Assembly: GCA_964634755.1 (NCBI GenBank)
Contig: CAZWJH010000001.1
Coordinates: forward strand, 1-64,000
Direction of reading: 5' to 3'
From: JALXDT01 sp964634755
GTDB taxonomy: Bacteria; Acidobacteriota; Aminicenantia; JAMOAD01
DNA length: 64,000 nt
Under the pieces are notes generated by a model, which was not told where the DNA came from, searched no databases, and worked only from the letters and a program-made list of their open reading frames with translations. The translations under genes and the position numbers were made by a program. This document shows, in pieces, positions 33,832-42,268 of the stretch. Each line of letters begins with the position of its first letter. Position 1 is the first letter of the stretch.

Positions 33832-36800
33832 TCACAGCATCTCTTCAAGGGATTTATGTTTTTTTTCAGCCTTTTTCTTTAATAAAGACTTACCTCTATC
33901 ACAGTGAAGACATCTTCTTGCCTCTTCTATAGCATCTTCAAGACTCATTCCCTTGTTAACTTCAAGAGCCATTGATCTAATTCTTTCCTTTACATCAGAA
34001 TACTCAGGCTTTTTTCTTGAGATTGTCTTAAGATACGCTTCCTCATCATAATCAGGAACATATTCGCCTCTCTCATCCTCAAAAAGTTTACCTTCATATC
34101 CGAAATATTTATCAATCGCAATGGCAGCTTTTCTACCTTGAGCAACAGACTCAATCACTGTGGAAGGATAAATCGCATCTCCTCCAGCAAAAACACCTTC
34201 TTTCGAAGTCATCATTGTTTCCGGGTCTACCTTAAGATGCCCGTTTGAATAAAGTTCAAGCCCTGCATGAAGTTTGCTCATAGTAAGTTTTTGACCAATA
34301 CAGGGAATCACAAGATCAGCTTTAACTGTAAACTCAGTTCCCTCAACAGGAACAGGTCTTCTTCTCCCGCTATCATCAAATTCACCCAATTCTGTTCTTA
34401 TAAATTTAACAGCTTTTACTTTTCCGTTTTCATCTTTTATTATTTCAAGAGGATTTGTTAGAAACTCAAATTCAATTCCCTCTTCTTCACTCTCTACTAT
34501 TTCTTCCTGTAAAGCTGGCATTTCAGCTTTTGTTCTTCTATAAACAATTTTCACATTCTTAGCCCCAAGTCTTAAAGCTGTTCTGGCAGCATCTGTGGCG
34601 GTTGAACCTCCGCCGACGACAATCACATTTTCACCAACTTCAACATCTTCTCCCAAATTTATCTTTCTCAGAAAATCTATACCACTTATAACTCCTTCGA
34701 CATCTTCTCCCTTGATATTCATTCTTCTCGAAGTATGAGCCCCTGTTGCAATGAAGACAGCATCAAAGCCTTCTTTTTTAAGTTTGTCCAAGGATTCAAC
34801 TCTCGTATTGAGCCTAATTTCAACACCAGCTTTTTCTATTATTTCTATCTCTTTTAGCGTCACTTTTTTGGGTAATCTGTACTCCGGTATTCCAACTGTC
34901 ATCATCCCACCCGGTATTGGCAGAGCTTCAAAAACAACGGGTTTGTATCCCATTCTTGTAAGATAAAAGCCACATGCAAGGCCAGCAGGACCGGCACCTA
35001 CAATCGCAATCTTTTCTTTTTTGGGATTCTCCGGAGGAGCAAATTTAGGCGGCTCACTTAAAGCCCAGTCTGCAAAAAGTCTTTTAACCTCTCTTATTGC
35101 CACAGGCTCATCAAATTTACCTCTTTCACACCTTTTTTCACAAAAGGCGGGGCAAACTCTAGCGCAAACCGAAGGAAAAGGATTATTCTTCATATGGGTG
35201 TAGTATGCAAGCTCGAGTTTGCCCTCTGCCATATAGGAGATATATCTTGCTGCGTCCACATTAGCCGGACAATTGTTTTCACAAGGAGCATAAAACAGTG
35301 AAGCACAAACTCCCGCTTCACACTCCTTATCAACAATATGCTTTATATATTCATCTCTGAAATATTTTAAAGTCGATAAAACAGGATTTGGAGCTGATTG
35401 CCCTAATCCGCAAAGGGAGGTAGCTTTTATTGTTTCACCCAAATCCTGAAGTCTGTCAAGGTCCTCCAATTTACCCTCTCCCTTTGTTATTCTGTCAAGA
35501 ATTTCATACATCTGTCTTAAACCTACTCTACAGGGAGAACACTGTCCGCAGGATTCTTCTATTGAAAATTCAAGAAAGAATTTTGCCATATTAACCATAC
35601 AGGTATCCTCGTCCAGAACAATAAGCCCTCCTGATCCCATAATTGATCCCAGTGCTTTTAATGATTCATAATCAATTGGAGAATTCAAAAATTGTTTGGG
35701 AATACATCCACCAGAGGGCCCTCCTGTTTGAACAGCTTTAAATTTCTTACCATTAGGTATTCCTCCTCCGATATCATAAACAAGTTCTCCGAGAGTTATT
35801 CCCATAGGAACTTCCACAAGCCCGGTGTTTCTGACATTTCCCGAGAGAGCGAAAACTTTTGTTCCTTTACTCTTCTCGGTTCCAATCGAAGCAAACCATG
35901 AAGCACCGTTCAAAATTATGTGTCTTATATTAGCAAGAGTCTCAACATTATTAATTAAAGTGGGTTTACCCCATAATCCCTTTTGTGCGGGATAAGGAGG
36001 CTTGGGTCTCGGCTGCCCTCTTTCTCCTTCAATAGAAGCAATAAGAGCTGTTTCCTCTCCGCAAACAAAAGCTCCTGCTCCCATTCTAAGCTCTATATCA
36101 AAAGAGAAATCTGTCTCAAAAATATTTTTTCCTAAAAGGCCTAATTCTTTAGCCTGTTTAATAGCTATTTCAAGTCTCTTTATTGCAAGGGGATACTCAG
36201 CTCTAACATAAATATAGCCCATATTTGCGCCAATTGCATACCCTGCAATTGCCATACCTTCCAAAACAGCATGGGGGTCTCCTTCTAATACAGCTCTATC
36301 CATAAAAGCACCGGGGTCTCCCTCATCAGCATTACAAACAACATATTTTTGATCGCCTTTTGAAGCTCTCGTAAACTTCCATTTTAATCCTGTAGGAAAC
36401 CCTGCTCCTCCTCTTCCTCTGAGACCAGAATTTATCATCTCTTCGATAACATCTTCAGGCTTCATCTCTGTTAAAACCTTCCCCAAAGCTTCGTATCCTC
36501 TTTGGGCAATATACTCATTTATATTTTCAGGATCAATCTTACCGCAGTTGGAAAGAACTATTTTTTTCTGTTTCTCAAAAAATGGAATCTGTTTTTTCTC
36601 TTCAACTATCTTTCTTGCTTCCGGGGTTTCCCAGAGAAGCCTTTTTACGGGTCTTCCCTTTAGAAAGTGTTCCTCCACCAATTCCTCTATGTCTTCTTCT
36701 TTAAGCTTTATATAAAAGGAACCATCTGGATAAACAACCATAACAGGCCCCAATTCGCAAGGTCCCATACACCCTGTTTCCACAACATTTATTTCATCGG

Positions 36801-36909
36801 AGAGCCCTTTTTCCTCTATTACTTTAATCAATTTATCTTTTATTTCATGGCTATGAGAGGAGATACAGGCTCCCCCTCCGCATACTAAAACATCAAGTCT
36901 TTTTGCCAT
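33832..36909 (-). CDS. NuoF-GltD fusion flavoprotein (Stn/HydB-NfnB type transhydrogenase subunit)
   Basis: A 1025-residue double flavoprotein. Residues 1-95 are a [2Fe-2S] thioredoxin-like domain with ligands C10, C15, C47 and C51. Residues about 100-540 are the NuoF FMN/NADH domain (GLRGRGGAGFPTGLKWKF, SCGQCSPCRVG, CGLGQS). Residues about 560-650 form a GltD-type two-cluster domain (CENNCPANVD, CARVCPAFCEKRC). Residues about 660-1000 are an FAD/NADPH domain (VGAGPAGLACG, VVGGGSTATDAA). This combination suggests exchange between NADH, NADPH and ferredoxin, as proposed for the Sporomusa-type transhydrogenase (from memory). Confidence 0.9.
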   Translation of the reverse strand: MAKRLDVLVCGGGACISSHSHEIKDKLIKVIEEKGLSDEINVVETGCMGPCELGPVMVVYPDGSFYIKLKEEDIEELVEEHFLKGRPVKRLLWETPEARKIVEEKKQIPFFEKQKKIVLSNCGKIDPENINEYIAQRGYEALGKVLTEMKPEDVIEEMINSGLRGRGGAGFPTGLKWKFTRASKGDQKYVVCNADEGDPGAFMDRAVLEGDPHAVLEGMAIAGYAIGANMGYIYVRAEYPLAIKRLEIAIKQAKELGLLGKNIFETDFSFDIELRMGAGAFVCGEETALIASIEGERGQPRPKPPYPAQKGLWGKPTLINNVETLANIRHIILNGASWFASIGTEKSKGTKVFALSGNVRNTGLVEVPMGITLGELVYDIGGGIPNGKKFKAVQTGGPSGGCIPKQFLNSPIDYESLKALGSIMGSGGLIVLDEDTCMVNMAKFFLEFSIEESCGQCSPCRVGLRQMYEILDRITKGEGKLEDLDRLQDLGETIKATSLCGLGQSAPNPVLSTLKYFRDEYIKHIVDKECEAGVCASLFYAPCENNCPANVDAARYISYMAEGKLELAYYTHMKNNPFPSVCARVCPAFCEKRCERGKFDEPVAIREVKRLFADWALSEPPKFAPPENPKKEKIAIVGAGPAGLACGFYLTRMGYKPVVFEALPIPGGMMTVGIPEYRLPKKVTLKEIEIIEKAGVEIRLNTRVESLDKLKKEGFDAVFIATGAHTSRRMNIKGEDVEGVISGIDFLRKINLGEDVEVGENVIVVGGGSTATDAARTALRLGAKNVKIVYRRTKAEMPALQEEIVESEEEGIEFEFLTNPLEIIKDENGKVKAVKFIRTELGEFDDSGRRRPVPVEGTEFTVKADLVIPCIGQKLTMSKLHAGLELYSNGHLKVDPETMMTSKEGVFAGGDAIYPSTVIESVAQGRKAAIAIDKYFGYEGKLFEDERGEYVPDYDEEAYLKTISRKKPEYSDVKERIRSMALEVNKGMSLEDAIEEARRCLHCDRGKSLLKKKAEKKHKSLEEML

Positions 36910-37278
36910 TTAGCCCTCCTCTTTAACTTCTAAAATGTACTCTGAAACCGGATTCCCATTAACAATGTGCTCAGCTATTATCTTTCTTGCAACATTATCA
37001 CTAACATCACCATAAACAATTGTGGGTTTACCTTTTTCATAAACAGTGATAACCGGTTCATGAGAGGAAAGTCCTCTTTCTCCGCTTTGAGTTATTAATA
37101 TATCTCTGAGTTCTCTTTTTTCTATTTCATTCAAAAGTGCCTTTAAAGTCTCCCTTGCTCCCGAAGCAATTCCGCTTGTTCCCATACTTACAACTATCTT
37201 TACTCTTGCTCTCCCTTCTCTTAAATTCATATCCTTTGAATATTTTTCCCTAATCTTTTTTAAATCAGATAATTTCAT
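36910..37278 (-). CDS. HndB-like thioredoxin-fold subunit without cysteines
   Basis: A 122-residue protein related to HndB of NADP-reducing hydrogenase (DLKKIREKYSKDMNLREG, VVSMGTSGIASGARETL). The family normally binds [2Fe-2S] through cysteines; this one has none in the whole chain, with Ser35 and Ser71 at two of the expected sites. It ends one base before the fusion gene and starts 11 bases after the NuoE-like gene, so it is probably part of that complex as a structural rather than redox subunit. Confidence 0.85.
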   Translation of the reverse strand: MKLSDLKKIREKYSKDMNLREGRARVKIVVSMGTSGIASGARETLKALLNEIEKRELRDILITQSGERGLSSHEPVITVYEKGKPTIVYGDVSDNVARKIIAEHIVNGNPVSEYILEVKEEG

Positions 37279-37288
37279 TTTAACCTCC

Positions 37289-37789
37289 TTAATTTTCTTC
37301 TGCTTTTTTAAAATCTTTTATTATATTTATAGCTTTTTGAGGACTTAATCTTCCGAATACTTCCTCATCAATCACCATAACAGGAGCAAGACCACAGGCG
37401 CCAAAACATCTTGCCGTTGAAACAGTATAAAATTTGTCCTCTGTAGTTCCACCAACCTCAACGCCTAACTCTTTGCAAAGAGCATCCAAAATAACCTTTG
37501 AACCCTTAACATGACAGGCAGTACCAGTGCAAACATTAATAACATGTTTTCCTATTGGCTCTGTTCTGAAAAAATTATAAAAAGTTACAACTCCGTAGAT
37601 CTCGGAAAGAGGTACATTAAGATGCATTGAAACGAATTTTTGAACTTCAGCTGGCAAATAACCGAAAATACTCTGAGCTTTATGAAGAACCTGAATAAGA
37701 GGACCGGGGGTATTCCGATGCTCATCAATAAACTTTTTCAATGCCCGATACTCTTCATTATCGGGGATATGAAACCTTGCGCTATCCAT
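37289..37789 (-). CDS. NuoE-like [2Fe-2S] subunit (second HydC/HndA)
   Basis: A 166-residue paralogue of HydC with all four cluster ligands (CTGTACH and CFGAC). It has the TFYNFFRTEPIGKH segment typical of HndA/NuoE. Being next to the HndB-like and fusion genes, it most likely serves that complex, while the copy at 33371 serves HydAB. AGGAGG site upstream. Confidence 0.92.
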   Translation of the reverse strand: MDSARFHIPDNEEYRALKKFIDEHRNTPGPLIQVLHKAQSIFGYLPAEVQKFVSMHLNVPLSEIYGVVTFYNFFRTEPIGKHVINVCTGTACHVKGSKVILDALCKELGVEVGGTTEDKFYTVSTARCFGACGLAPVMVIDEEVFGRLSPQKAINIIKDFKKAEEN

Positions 37790-37798
37790 AAAAACCTC

Positions 37799-38140
37799 CT
37801 ATAAATCCGATTTTTCTATTAACAAATTATAAATTTTTCCCGAAAGCTCAAAAGCTCCTTCATTAGATCGTAATAAAAAGATTCCTTCTCCCTTTGCTTT
37901 CTTAATCACCTCACTATCAGGCATCCCGCCATTTGCAATTATAATTGCTGAAATTTTTTTCAATTGTGCAACAGCAATTATATTCATATGCCTTTGAACA
38001 GTTATCCATAGATTACCTTCTTCAGCATGAGCCATAACATTTGACAAAAGATCAGAAGTGTAGCCCCCCGTTATTTCCCTATCCTCTCCTTCTGCCAAAA
38101 CATTAAGATTAAAAGCATTTATAAGGTTTTTTACTTTCAT
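37799..38140 (-). CDS. DRTGG-domain protein
   Basis: About 113 residues forming a single DRTGG domain (DREITGGYTSDLLSNVMAHA near residue 20, AIIIANGGMPDSEVIKKA). Such domains bind nucleotides or small molecules in larger regulators, and stand-alone copies commonly open [FeFe]-hydrogenase operons of clostridia and Thermotogae; their role is unproved. ATG 38140 with GGAGAAACA upstream is chosen over the longer frame to 38209, which would run into the promoter. First gene of the operon. Confidence 0.85.
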   Translation of the reverse strand: MKVKNLINAFNLNVLAEGEDREITGGYTSDLLSNVMAHAEEGNLWITVQRHMNIIAVAQLKKISAIIIANGGMPDSEVIKKAKGEGIFLLRSNEGAFELSGKIYNLLIEKSDL

Positions 38141-38150
38141 TGTTTCTCCA

Positions 38151-38170
38151 TTTGTTAAAATCTTAACAAA
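38151..38170. promoter_or_regulatory. Rex operator of the hydrogenase operon
   Basis: TTTGTTAA, four bases, TTAACAAA: a perfect palindrome that contains the known Rex consensus TTGTTAA-N4-TTAACAA without mismatch. It covers the region just downstream of the predicted transcription start, ten bases before the first ATG. Rex is released from DNA by high NADH/NAD+, so the operon should turn on when NADH accumulates. The rex gene is not in the window. Confidence 0.88.
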
Positions 38171-38180
38171 AAGGTATATT

Positions 38181-38209
38181 AATATAATATATTTTTTACA
38201 AAGTGTCAA
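38181..38209 (-). promoter_or_regulatory. promoter of the 14-gene hydrogenase operon
   Basis: On the minus strand TTGACA (38204-38209), 17 bases, TATATT (38181-38186). The predicted start near 38174 sits directly against the Rex operator. Confidence 0.82.
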
Positions 38210-38263
38210 GTCTTTTTTGTTAATTATTTCACGATAACGAAGATTTGGTTTTAACCCTTCTTT

Positions 38264-38383
38264 TTACCTCTTACCCACTTTATTTATGTACTTTTTTCTA
38301 TAATGATTTATTAATTTTTTCCTCTCTTTTTCTAAAAATTTATCTTTTTTGTACTTTGGTCTAAATTTCTCTCTATGTTTCAT
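38264..38383 (-). CDS. possible small basic protein downstream of the membrane protein
   Basis: A 39-codon frame starting at ATG 38383 (or the adjoining ATG 38386) and ending in TAA. It overlaps the last codons of the 38373-38852 gene. AGGGGA lies about six bases upstream. The peptide is extremely basic, with 13 Lys and 5 Arg, and begins MKHREKFRPKYKK. It may be a nucleic-acid-binding microprotein or chance; AT-rich DNA makes Lys-rich frames easily. Confidence 0.35.
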   Translation of the reverse strand: MKHREKFRPKYKKDKFLEKERKKLINHYRKKYINKVGKR

Positions 38384-38852
38384 CATAAATTCCCCTTTCT
38401 CTTTTCATCTCCTTTAATTGATCAAATCTCATCTGATATCTCATTTTAAATGGGAAAAGGGTTGCTACAACTAATACAGAAATAATAACCAAAAGGACTG
38501 CTCTAAAATATGAAGCTCCAAAGAAAAAAACCAAAAAGCCAATAGTGCCTATTGATTCCCCTATGCTCATTAGGATAACATCCATTTTATACCATAAATC
38601 AAAAGCTTCCGATTCAGTTTTATATACAATTTTAGCTGGAAAATATATGAATCTTTTTAAAGCAATTATAAGAAGAATAAGGAAAGCAGATGCATAAAAA
38701 GAGTATCTCTCAATTTCAGTCTGTTTATCTAAAAAAGCTTTACTAAAATGCAGAAATTTATCAATAAAAAACATTATAGGGATATAAGCCAATACAGATA
38801 CTATAAAGATAAAACCTATAACTTGAAGGTTTTTTAGCTTTTTTTCATCCAT
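38373..38852 (-). CDS. four-helix membrane protein of unknown function
   Basis: A 159-residue integral membrane protein with four hydrophobic segments (about residues 10-30, 52-70, 92-112 and 114-132) and basic termini. I do not recognise the family. It starts on the last base of the era stop codon (TGATG), so it is co-translated with era. Unique in the window. Confidence 0.7.
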   Translation of the reverse strand: MDEKKLKNLQVIGFIFIVSVLAYIPIMFFIDKFLHFSKAFLDKQTEIERYSFYASAFLILLIIALKRFIYFPAKIVYKTESEAFDLWYKMDVILMSIGESIGTIGFLVFFFGASYFRAVLLVIISVLVVATLFPFKMRYQMRFDQLKEMKRERGIYDET

Positions 38853-39742
38853 CAGTCCTCTCCCATCTGTTTATTTAAAAGAGAAATCACACCGGGGGAA
38901 TCTCTCCATTTTTCTTTAACCCTCACAATTAATTCAAGATAAATTTTTGTACCTGTTAAAAACTCCAGCTCCTTTCTCGCACTTTTTCCAATGCGGGAAA
39001 TCATAGAGCCATTTTTACCTATCAAAATAGCTTTTTGTGAATCCTTTTCAACATAAATCTCAGCATGAATATACAGTACCCCATTATCCCTTTTCTCTAT
39101 TTTATCAACAAGAACAGCCACAGAATACGGAATTTCATCTTTGGTCATATTTAAAATTTTTTCTCTGATTATTTCTGCGATTAAAAATTTCCTTCTAACC
39201 ACAGTAACACTATCTCCTGGATATAAGAGCTCCCCTTCCGGCAGATACTCAAATATTTTTTCATTCAAAACATCAAAATTAAGCCTTGTTAAGGCAGAAA
39301 TAGGGATAATTTCATCAAATACATTCATATCTTTGAATTTCTCTATTATCGGAAGAGCCTTTGATTTTTTCACTAAATCTATTTTATTGATTAAAAGGAA
39401 TTTAGGTTGTTTGTATTTTTTTAATAATTCAAGGGAAAATTCATCCCCTTTACCCCATTTTTTTGTAATATCTATTAAAAATAATATTAAATCGCACTCT
39501 TCAAGGGCAGAGTAAACCTCTTCCATCATTTTTTTGTTAAGAGTATGAAGAGGCTTGTGAATACCCGGATTATCCAAAAATATAATCTGCCCTTTCTCCT
39601 CCGTATAAATCCCCACTATTTTATTTCTTGTTGTTTGAGGTTTATCTGAAACAATTGAAACCTTACTTCCTAAAAAAGAATTTAATAAAGTTGATTTCCC
39701 AACATTTGGTCTCCCAACAAGAGACACAAAACCTGATTTCAT
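38852..39742 (-). CDS. era: GTPase Era
   Basis: Ribosome-assembly GTPase that binds the 3' end of 16S rRNA. About 296 residues: G1 GRPNVGKSTLLN, G3 DNPGIH, G4 NKID and the C-terminal KH domain (GKNGSMISRIGKSARKELE). The second of two adjacent ATGs (39742) has better spacing from GGAG. Confidence 0.96.
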   Translation of the reverse strand: MKSGFVSLVGRPNVGKSTLLNSFLGSKVSIVSDKPQTTRNKIVGIYTEEKGQIIFLDNPGIHKPLHTLNKKMMEEVYSALEECDLILFLIDITKKWGKGDEFSLELLKKYKQPKFLLINKIDLVKKSKALPIIEKFKDMNVFDEIIPISALTRLNFDVLNEKIFEYLPEGELLYPGDSVTVVRRKFLIAEIIREKILNMTKDEIPYSVAVLVDKIEKRDNGVLYIHAEIYVEKDSQKAILIGKNGSMISRIGKSARKELEFLTGTKIYLELIVRVKEKWRDSPGVISLLNKQMGED

Positions 39743-39870
39743 CATATCTCCTTAATATAAAAATAATACAATAATGTTTTATTATAACTCTTTTTTTTAA
39801 TATTTTAAAAGGGATACCTCCTCTTCTCAAGACAAAAGCTTTTAAAAAAATTGTCAGTGATTAGTCCCTT

Positions 39871-41325
39871 TTAGCTCACTGCCTCTATTGCTTTCTTAAA
39901 TGCTTCTTCCAAAAGTTCCATAGGAGGCTCTTTTATATAGCCTTTTTCCATAAGGAGTGAATGCTCCTCTCTTGCTATTCTAATGTCCTCAAGTGTTTTA
40001 TCATAGACTTCCTGCCAGCTCATCTCCTTTCTTGCAACACCATCCTTGATAGCTTGCATTGCAACATCAGCTGCCTCTTCCGCAAAAACTTCTGTTTCAT
40101 CCATAGTTGGCATAATATAATCAGGATGGATTCCCTTTTTCTGAGCAAATTTAGCCATTGAATGAGCAGCTGCTATTGCCATATTATCAGTAATCTTCCT
40201 TGCCCTTACAAGAAGAGCTCCTTTTAAAATTCCCGGAAATCCGAGAGAATTATTAACCTGATTTGGGAAATCTCCTCTTCCTGTGGCAACTATATATGCA
40301 CCTGCTTCTTTTGCAGCATAGGGATAAATTTCAGGAACAGGGTTTGCACAAGCAAAAACTATTGATTTATCCGCCATCTTTTTTATCCATTCGGGTTTTA
40401 CTGTATCCGGTCCAGGTTTACTTACAGCAATCAAAACATCTGCTCCTTCAAAAGCTTTTTCAATGTCTTCAATCCTGTCCGGATTTGTCGCTTTGCAAAG
40501 CTCCCATTTTCTGTAAAATTCAGGTCTTGATTTTATATCCTCCCTACCTGTATGAAGAGCACCTTTACTATCAAATATAATCATTTTTTTGGGATCACCA
40601 CCTGCAGCAATTATAAGTCTCGCAATTGTAGTATTAGCAGCTCCCGCTCCTAAAAAGACCATTTTCACTTCACTTATATCTTTTTCAACTATCTTCAGTG
40701 CATTTATTAAACCGGCAAGTGTAACAGAGCCTGTCCCCTGAGCATCATCGTGCCAAACAGGAATATCCGCTTCCTCCCTTAAAGTATCCAAAACTTTGTA
40801 GCAGTTCGGTTGAGAAATGTCTTCAAGATTTACCGCTCCCACACTCGGTTCAAGCATTTTAACAAAATCTATAATTTTATCAGGATCATGCTCTCCTTTT
40901 TCATTATAGCTGTTCACGCAAAGAGCAATTGCATCTATTCCTCCCAAATACTTCATTAAGAATGCTTTTCCTTCCATAACACCCAAGCCTCCCGAAGGAG
41001 TAACATCACCATCTCCTAACACCCTTGTAGAATCCGAAACCACTGCTACAAGATTTCCTCTGTTGGATAATTCAAAGGAACATTCATGTTTATCCCTAAT
41101 TGAAGTTGAAACCTTTGAAACACCAGGCGTGTACCAAACATTAAACCAATTAAAGCCGTAAATGCCAGCTTTCGGAACTGTCATAATTTTTCCAGAGTAA
41201 AATTTGTGAGCCAAGAAAGCAAGCTCTTTTAAAAAAATTGTCTTTGCCTTGGCAATTTGCTCCTCTGAAAAATCAGATGGAAAAATTTCATTAAGATTTG
41301 ATAATGATAAATCCGGTTTTTTCAT
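39871..41325 (-). CDS. NAD(P)-dependent malic enzyme
   Basis: Oxidative decarboxylation of malate to pyruvate and CO2. About 484 residues, with the malic domain (GIYGFNWFNVWYTPG, GLGVMEGKAFLMKYLGGIDA), metal and substrate loop VWHDDAQGTGSVTLAG and NAD-binding FLGAGAANTTIARLI. ATG 41325 has an AAGGAGG site; the frame continues upstream into DNA with promoter and operator, which I exclude. With AspA and fumarase it completes an aspartate-to-pyruvate route. Confidence 0.93.
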   Translation of the reverse strand: MKKPDLSLSNLNEIFPSDFSEEQIAKAKTIFLKELAFLAHKFYSGKIMTVPKAGIYGFNWFNVWYTPGVSKVSTSIRDKHECSFELSNRGNLVAVVSDSTRVLGDGDVTPSGGLGVMEGKAFLMKYLGGIDAIALCVNSYNEKGEHDPDKIIDFVKMLEPSVGAVNLEDISQPNCYKVLDTLREEADIPVWHDDAQGTGSVTLAGLINALKIVEKDISEVKMVFLGAGAANTTIARLIIAAGGDPKKMIIFDSKGALHTGREDIKSRPEFYRKWELCKATNPDRIEDIEKAFEGADVLIAVSKPGPDTVKPEWIKKMADKSIVFACANPVPEIYPYAAKEAGAYIVATGRGDFPNQVNNSLGFPGILKGALLVRARKITDNMAIAAAHSMAKFAQKKGIHPDYIMPTMDETEVFAEEAADVAMQAIKDGVARKEMSWQEVYDKTLEDIRIAREEHSLLMEKGYIKEPPMELLEEAFKKAIEAVS

Positions 41326-41363
41326 AATAACCTCCTTATTAATCCGGTAAAAATACAAAATTA

Positions 41364-41391
41364 ATTTTATACCTTTTTGCCAATTTGTCAA
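41364..41391 (-). promoter_or_regulatory. promoter of the malic enzyme gene
   Basis: On the minus strand TTGACA (41386-41391), 16 bases, TAAAAT (41364-41369). The -35 lies inside a perfect palindrome. Confidence 0.65.
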
Positions 41392-41405
41392 GTATATGAC
41401 AAATT
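41382..41405. promoter_or_regulatory. palindromic operator candidate over the -35 of the malic enzyme promoter
   Basis: AATTTGTCA, six bases (AGTATA), TGACAAATT: nine perfectly matched base pairs. It covers the -35 hexamer, a typical place for a repressor. The half-site TTTGTCA differs from Rex (TTGTTAA), and I do not recognise the regulator. Confidence 0.55.
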
Positions 41406-41420
41406 TATTTTTTTTCGAAA

Positions 41421-42263
41421 TTAGCGTGTTTCCACGAGATAAATTGCTAAGAAAACAAGTATAATACCAATAAAAAAACTTAAAGAAATTGTTTCTCCAA
41501 GAAAAAAATAGGCAATAATAACACTGAAAAAAATCTGAAAAGAGGTTATTATTGAAGCAGTTGTAGCACCAACAAATTTTAGCCCGTTTAAAAAAAACAA
41601 ATAGGGTACAACAGTACAAATGGCTGCAAGATAAAAAGACAGTGAAACACTAATTAAAGAAAACTTAAACCCTTCAAAAAGAGCAAACGGTAAAATAAAA
41701 ACAAATGTGTAAAAATAAATGGGGAAAAGATATTTTCTAAAACTTTTCCCGGAAGAGATATCCTTTGAAAGTATTACAAAAAAAGCCCAAGACACAGGAG
41801 AAATCAACATTATTAAAATTCCCTTGTTTGCCGAAAGAGAGTTAACAGAAAGATTTGAAACCACTCCCAAACCAATAAAAGATAAAATAACACCAAATAC
41901 TTTTTTTAAATTCATCGCTTCTTTTAAAATAATAAAGGACAAAATAGCCACAAAAATCACCAAAAGATTTGAAATAACAGCAGCAGTATTTGAACTCGTG
42001 TACTTTTGTCCGAAATATTGAAAAAGGAACCCCCCTGTATTTGTCAGGCCGAGAAAAATCATTTTTTTATCTTTTAAAATTTTGAAACTTATTTCTTTAT
42101 AAAGAAAGGGAATAACAATCAATATGGAAATAAACAATCTAAACCCCAAAAAACCAATTGGAGCTAATCCTCTGTTTAATCCAAGTTTTATAACAGGGAA
42201 AGAACTCCCCCACATTAAAGCTGATAATAAAAGTAAAAGATAAGCTTTAATTTTGTTATTCAT
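41421..42263 (-). CDS. EamA/DMT family transporter
   Basis: Ten-helix drug/metabolite-type exporter with two EamA repeats; ALMWGSSFPVIKLGL near the N-terminus and FLGETISLSFFIGIILVF near the end are characteristic. About 280 residues. ATG 42263 is used; an in-frame TTG at 42272 would overlap moxR by four bases. Substrate unknown (amino acids or nucleobases in known members). Confidence 0.82.
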   Translation of the reverse strand: MNNKIKAYLLLLLSALMWGSSFPVIKLGLNRGLAPIGFLGFRLFISILIVIPFLYKEISFKILKDKKMIFLGLTNTGGFLFQYFGQKYTSSNTAAVISNLLVIFVAILSFIILKEAMNLKKVFGVILSFIGLGVVSNLSVNSLSANKGILIMLISPVSWAFFVILSKDISSGKSFRKYLFPIYFYTFVFILPFALFEGFKFSLISVSLSFYLAAICTVVPYLFFLNGLKFVGATTASIITSFQIFFSVIIAYFFLGETISLSFFIGIILVFLAIYLVETR

Positions 42264-42268
42264 TAAAT

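Noticed and set aside
39776..39870. Terminator between era and malic enzyme
   Set aside because: AAAAGCTTTT is a palindrome without loop and without a following T run; no convincing intrinsic terminator was found there or in other gaps.
41326..41619. N-terminal extension of the malic enzyme frame by about 98 codons
   Set aside because: It runs through the promoter, the palindrome and the next gene; the ATG at 41325 has a perfect ribosome site.
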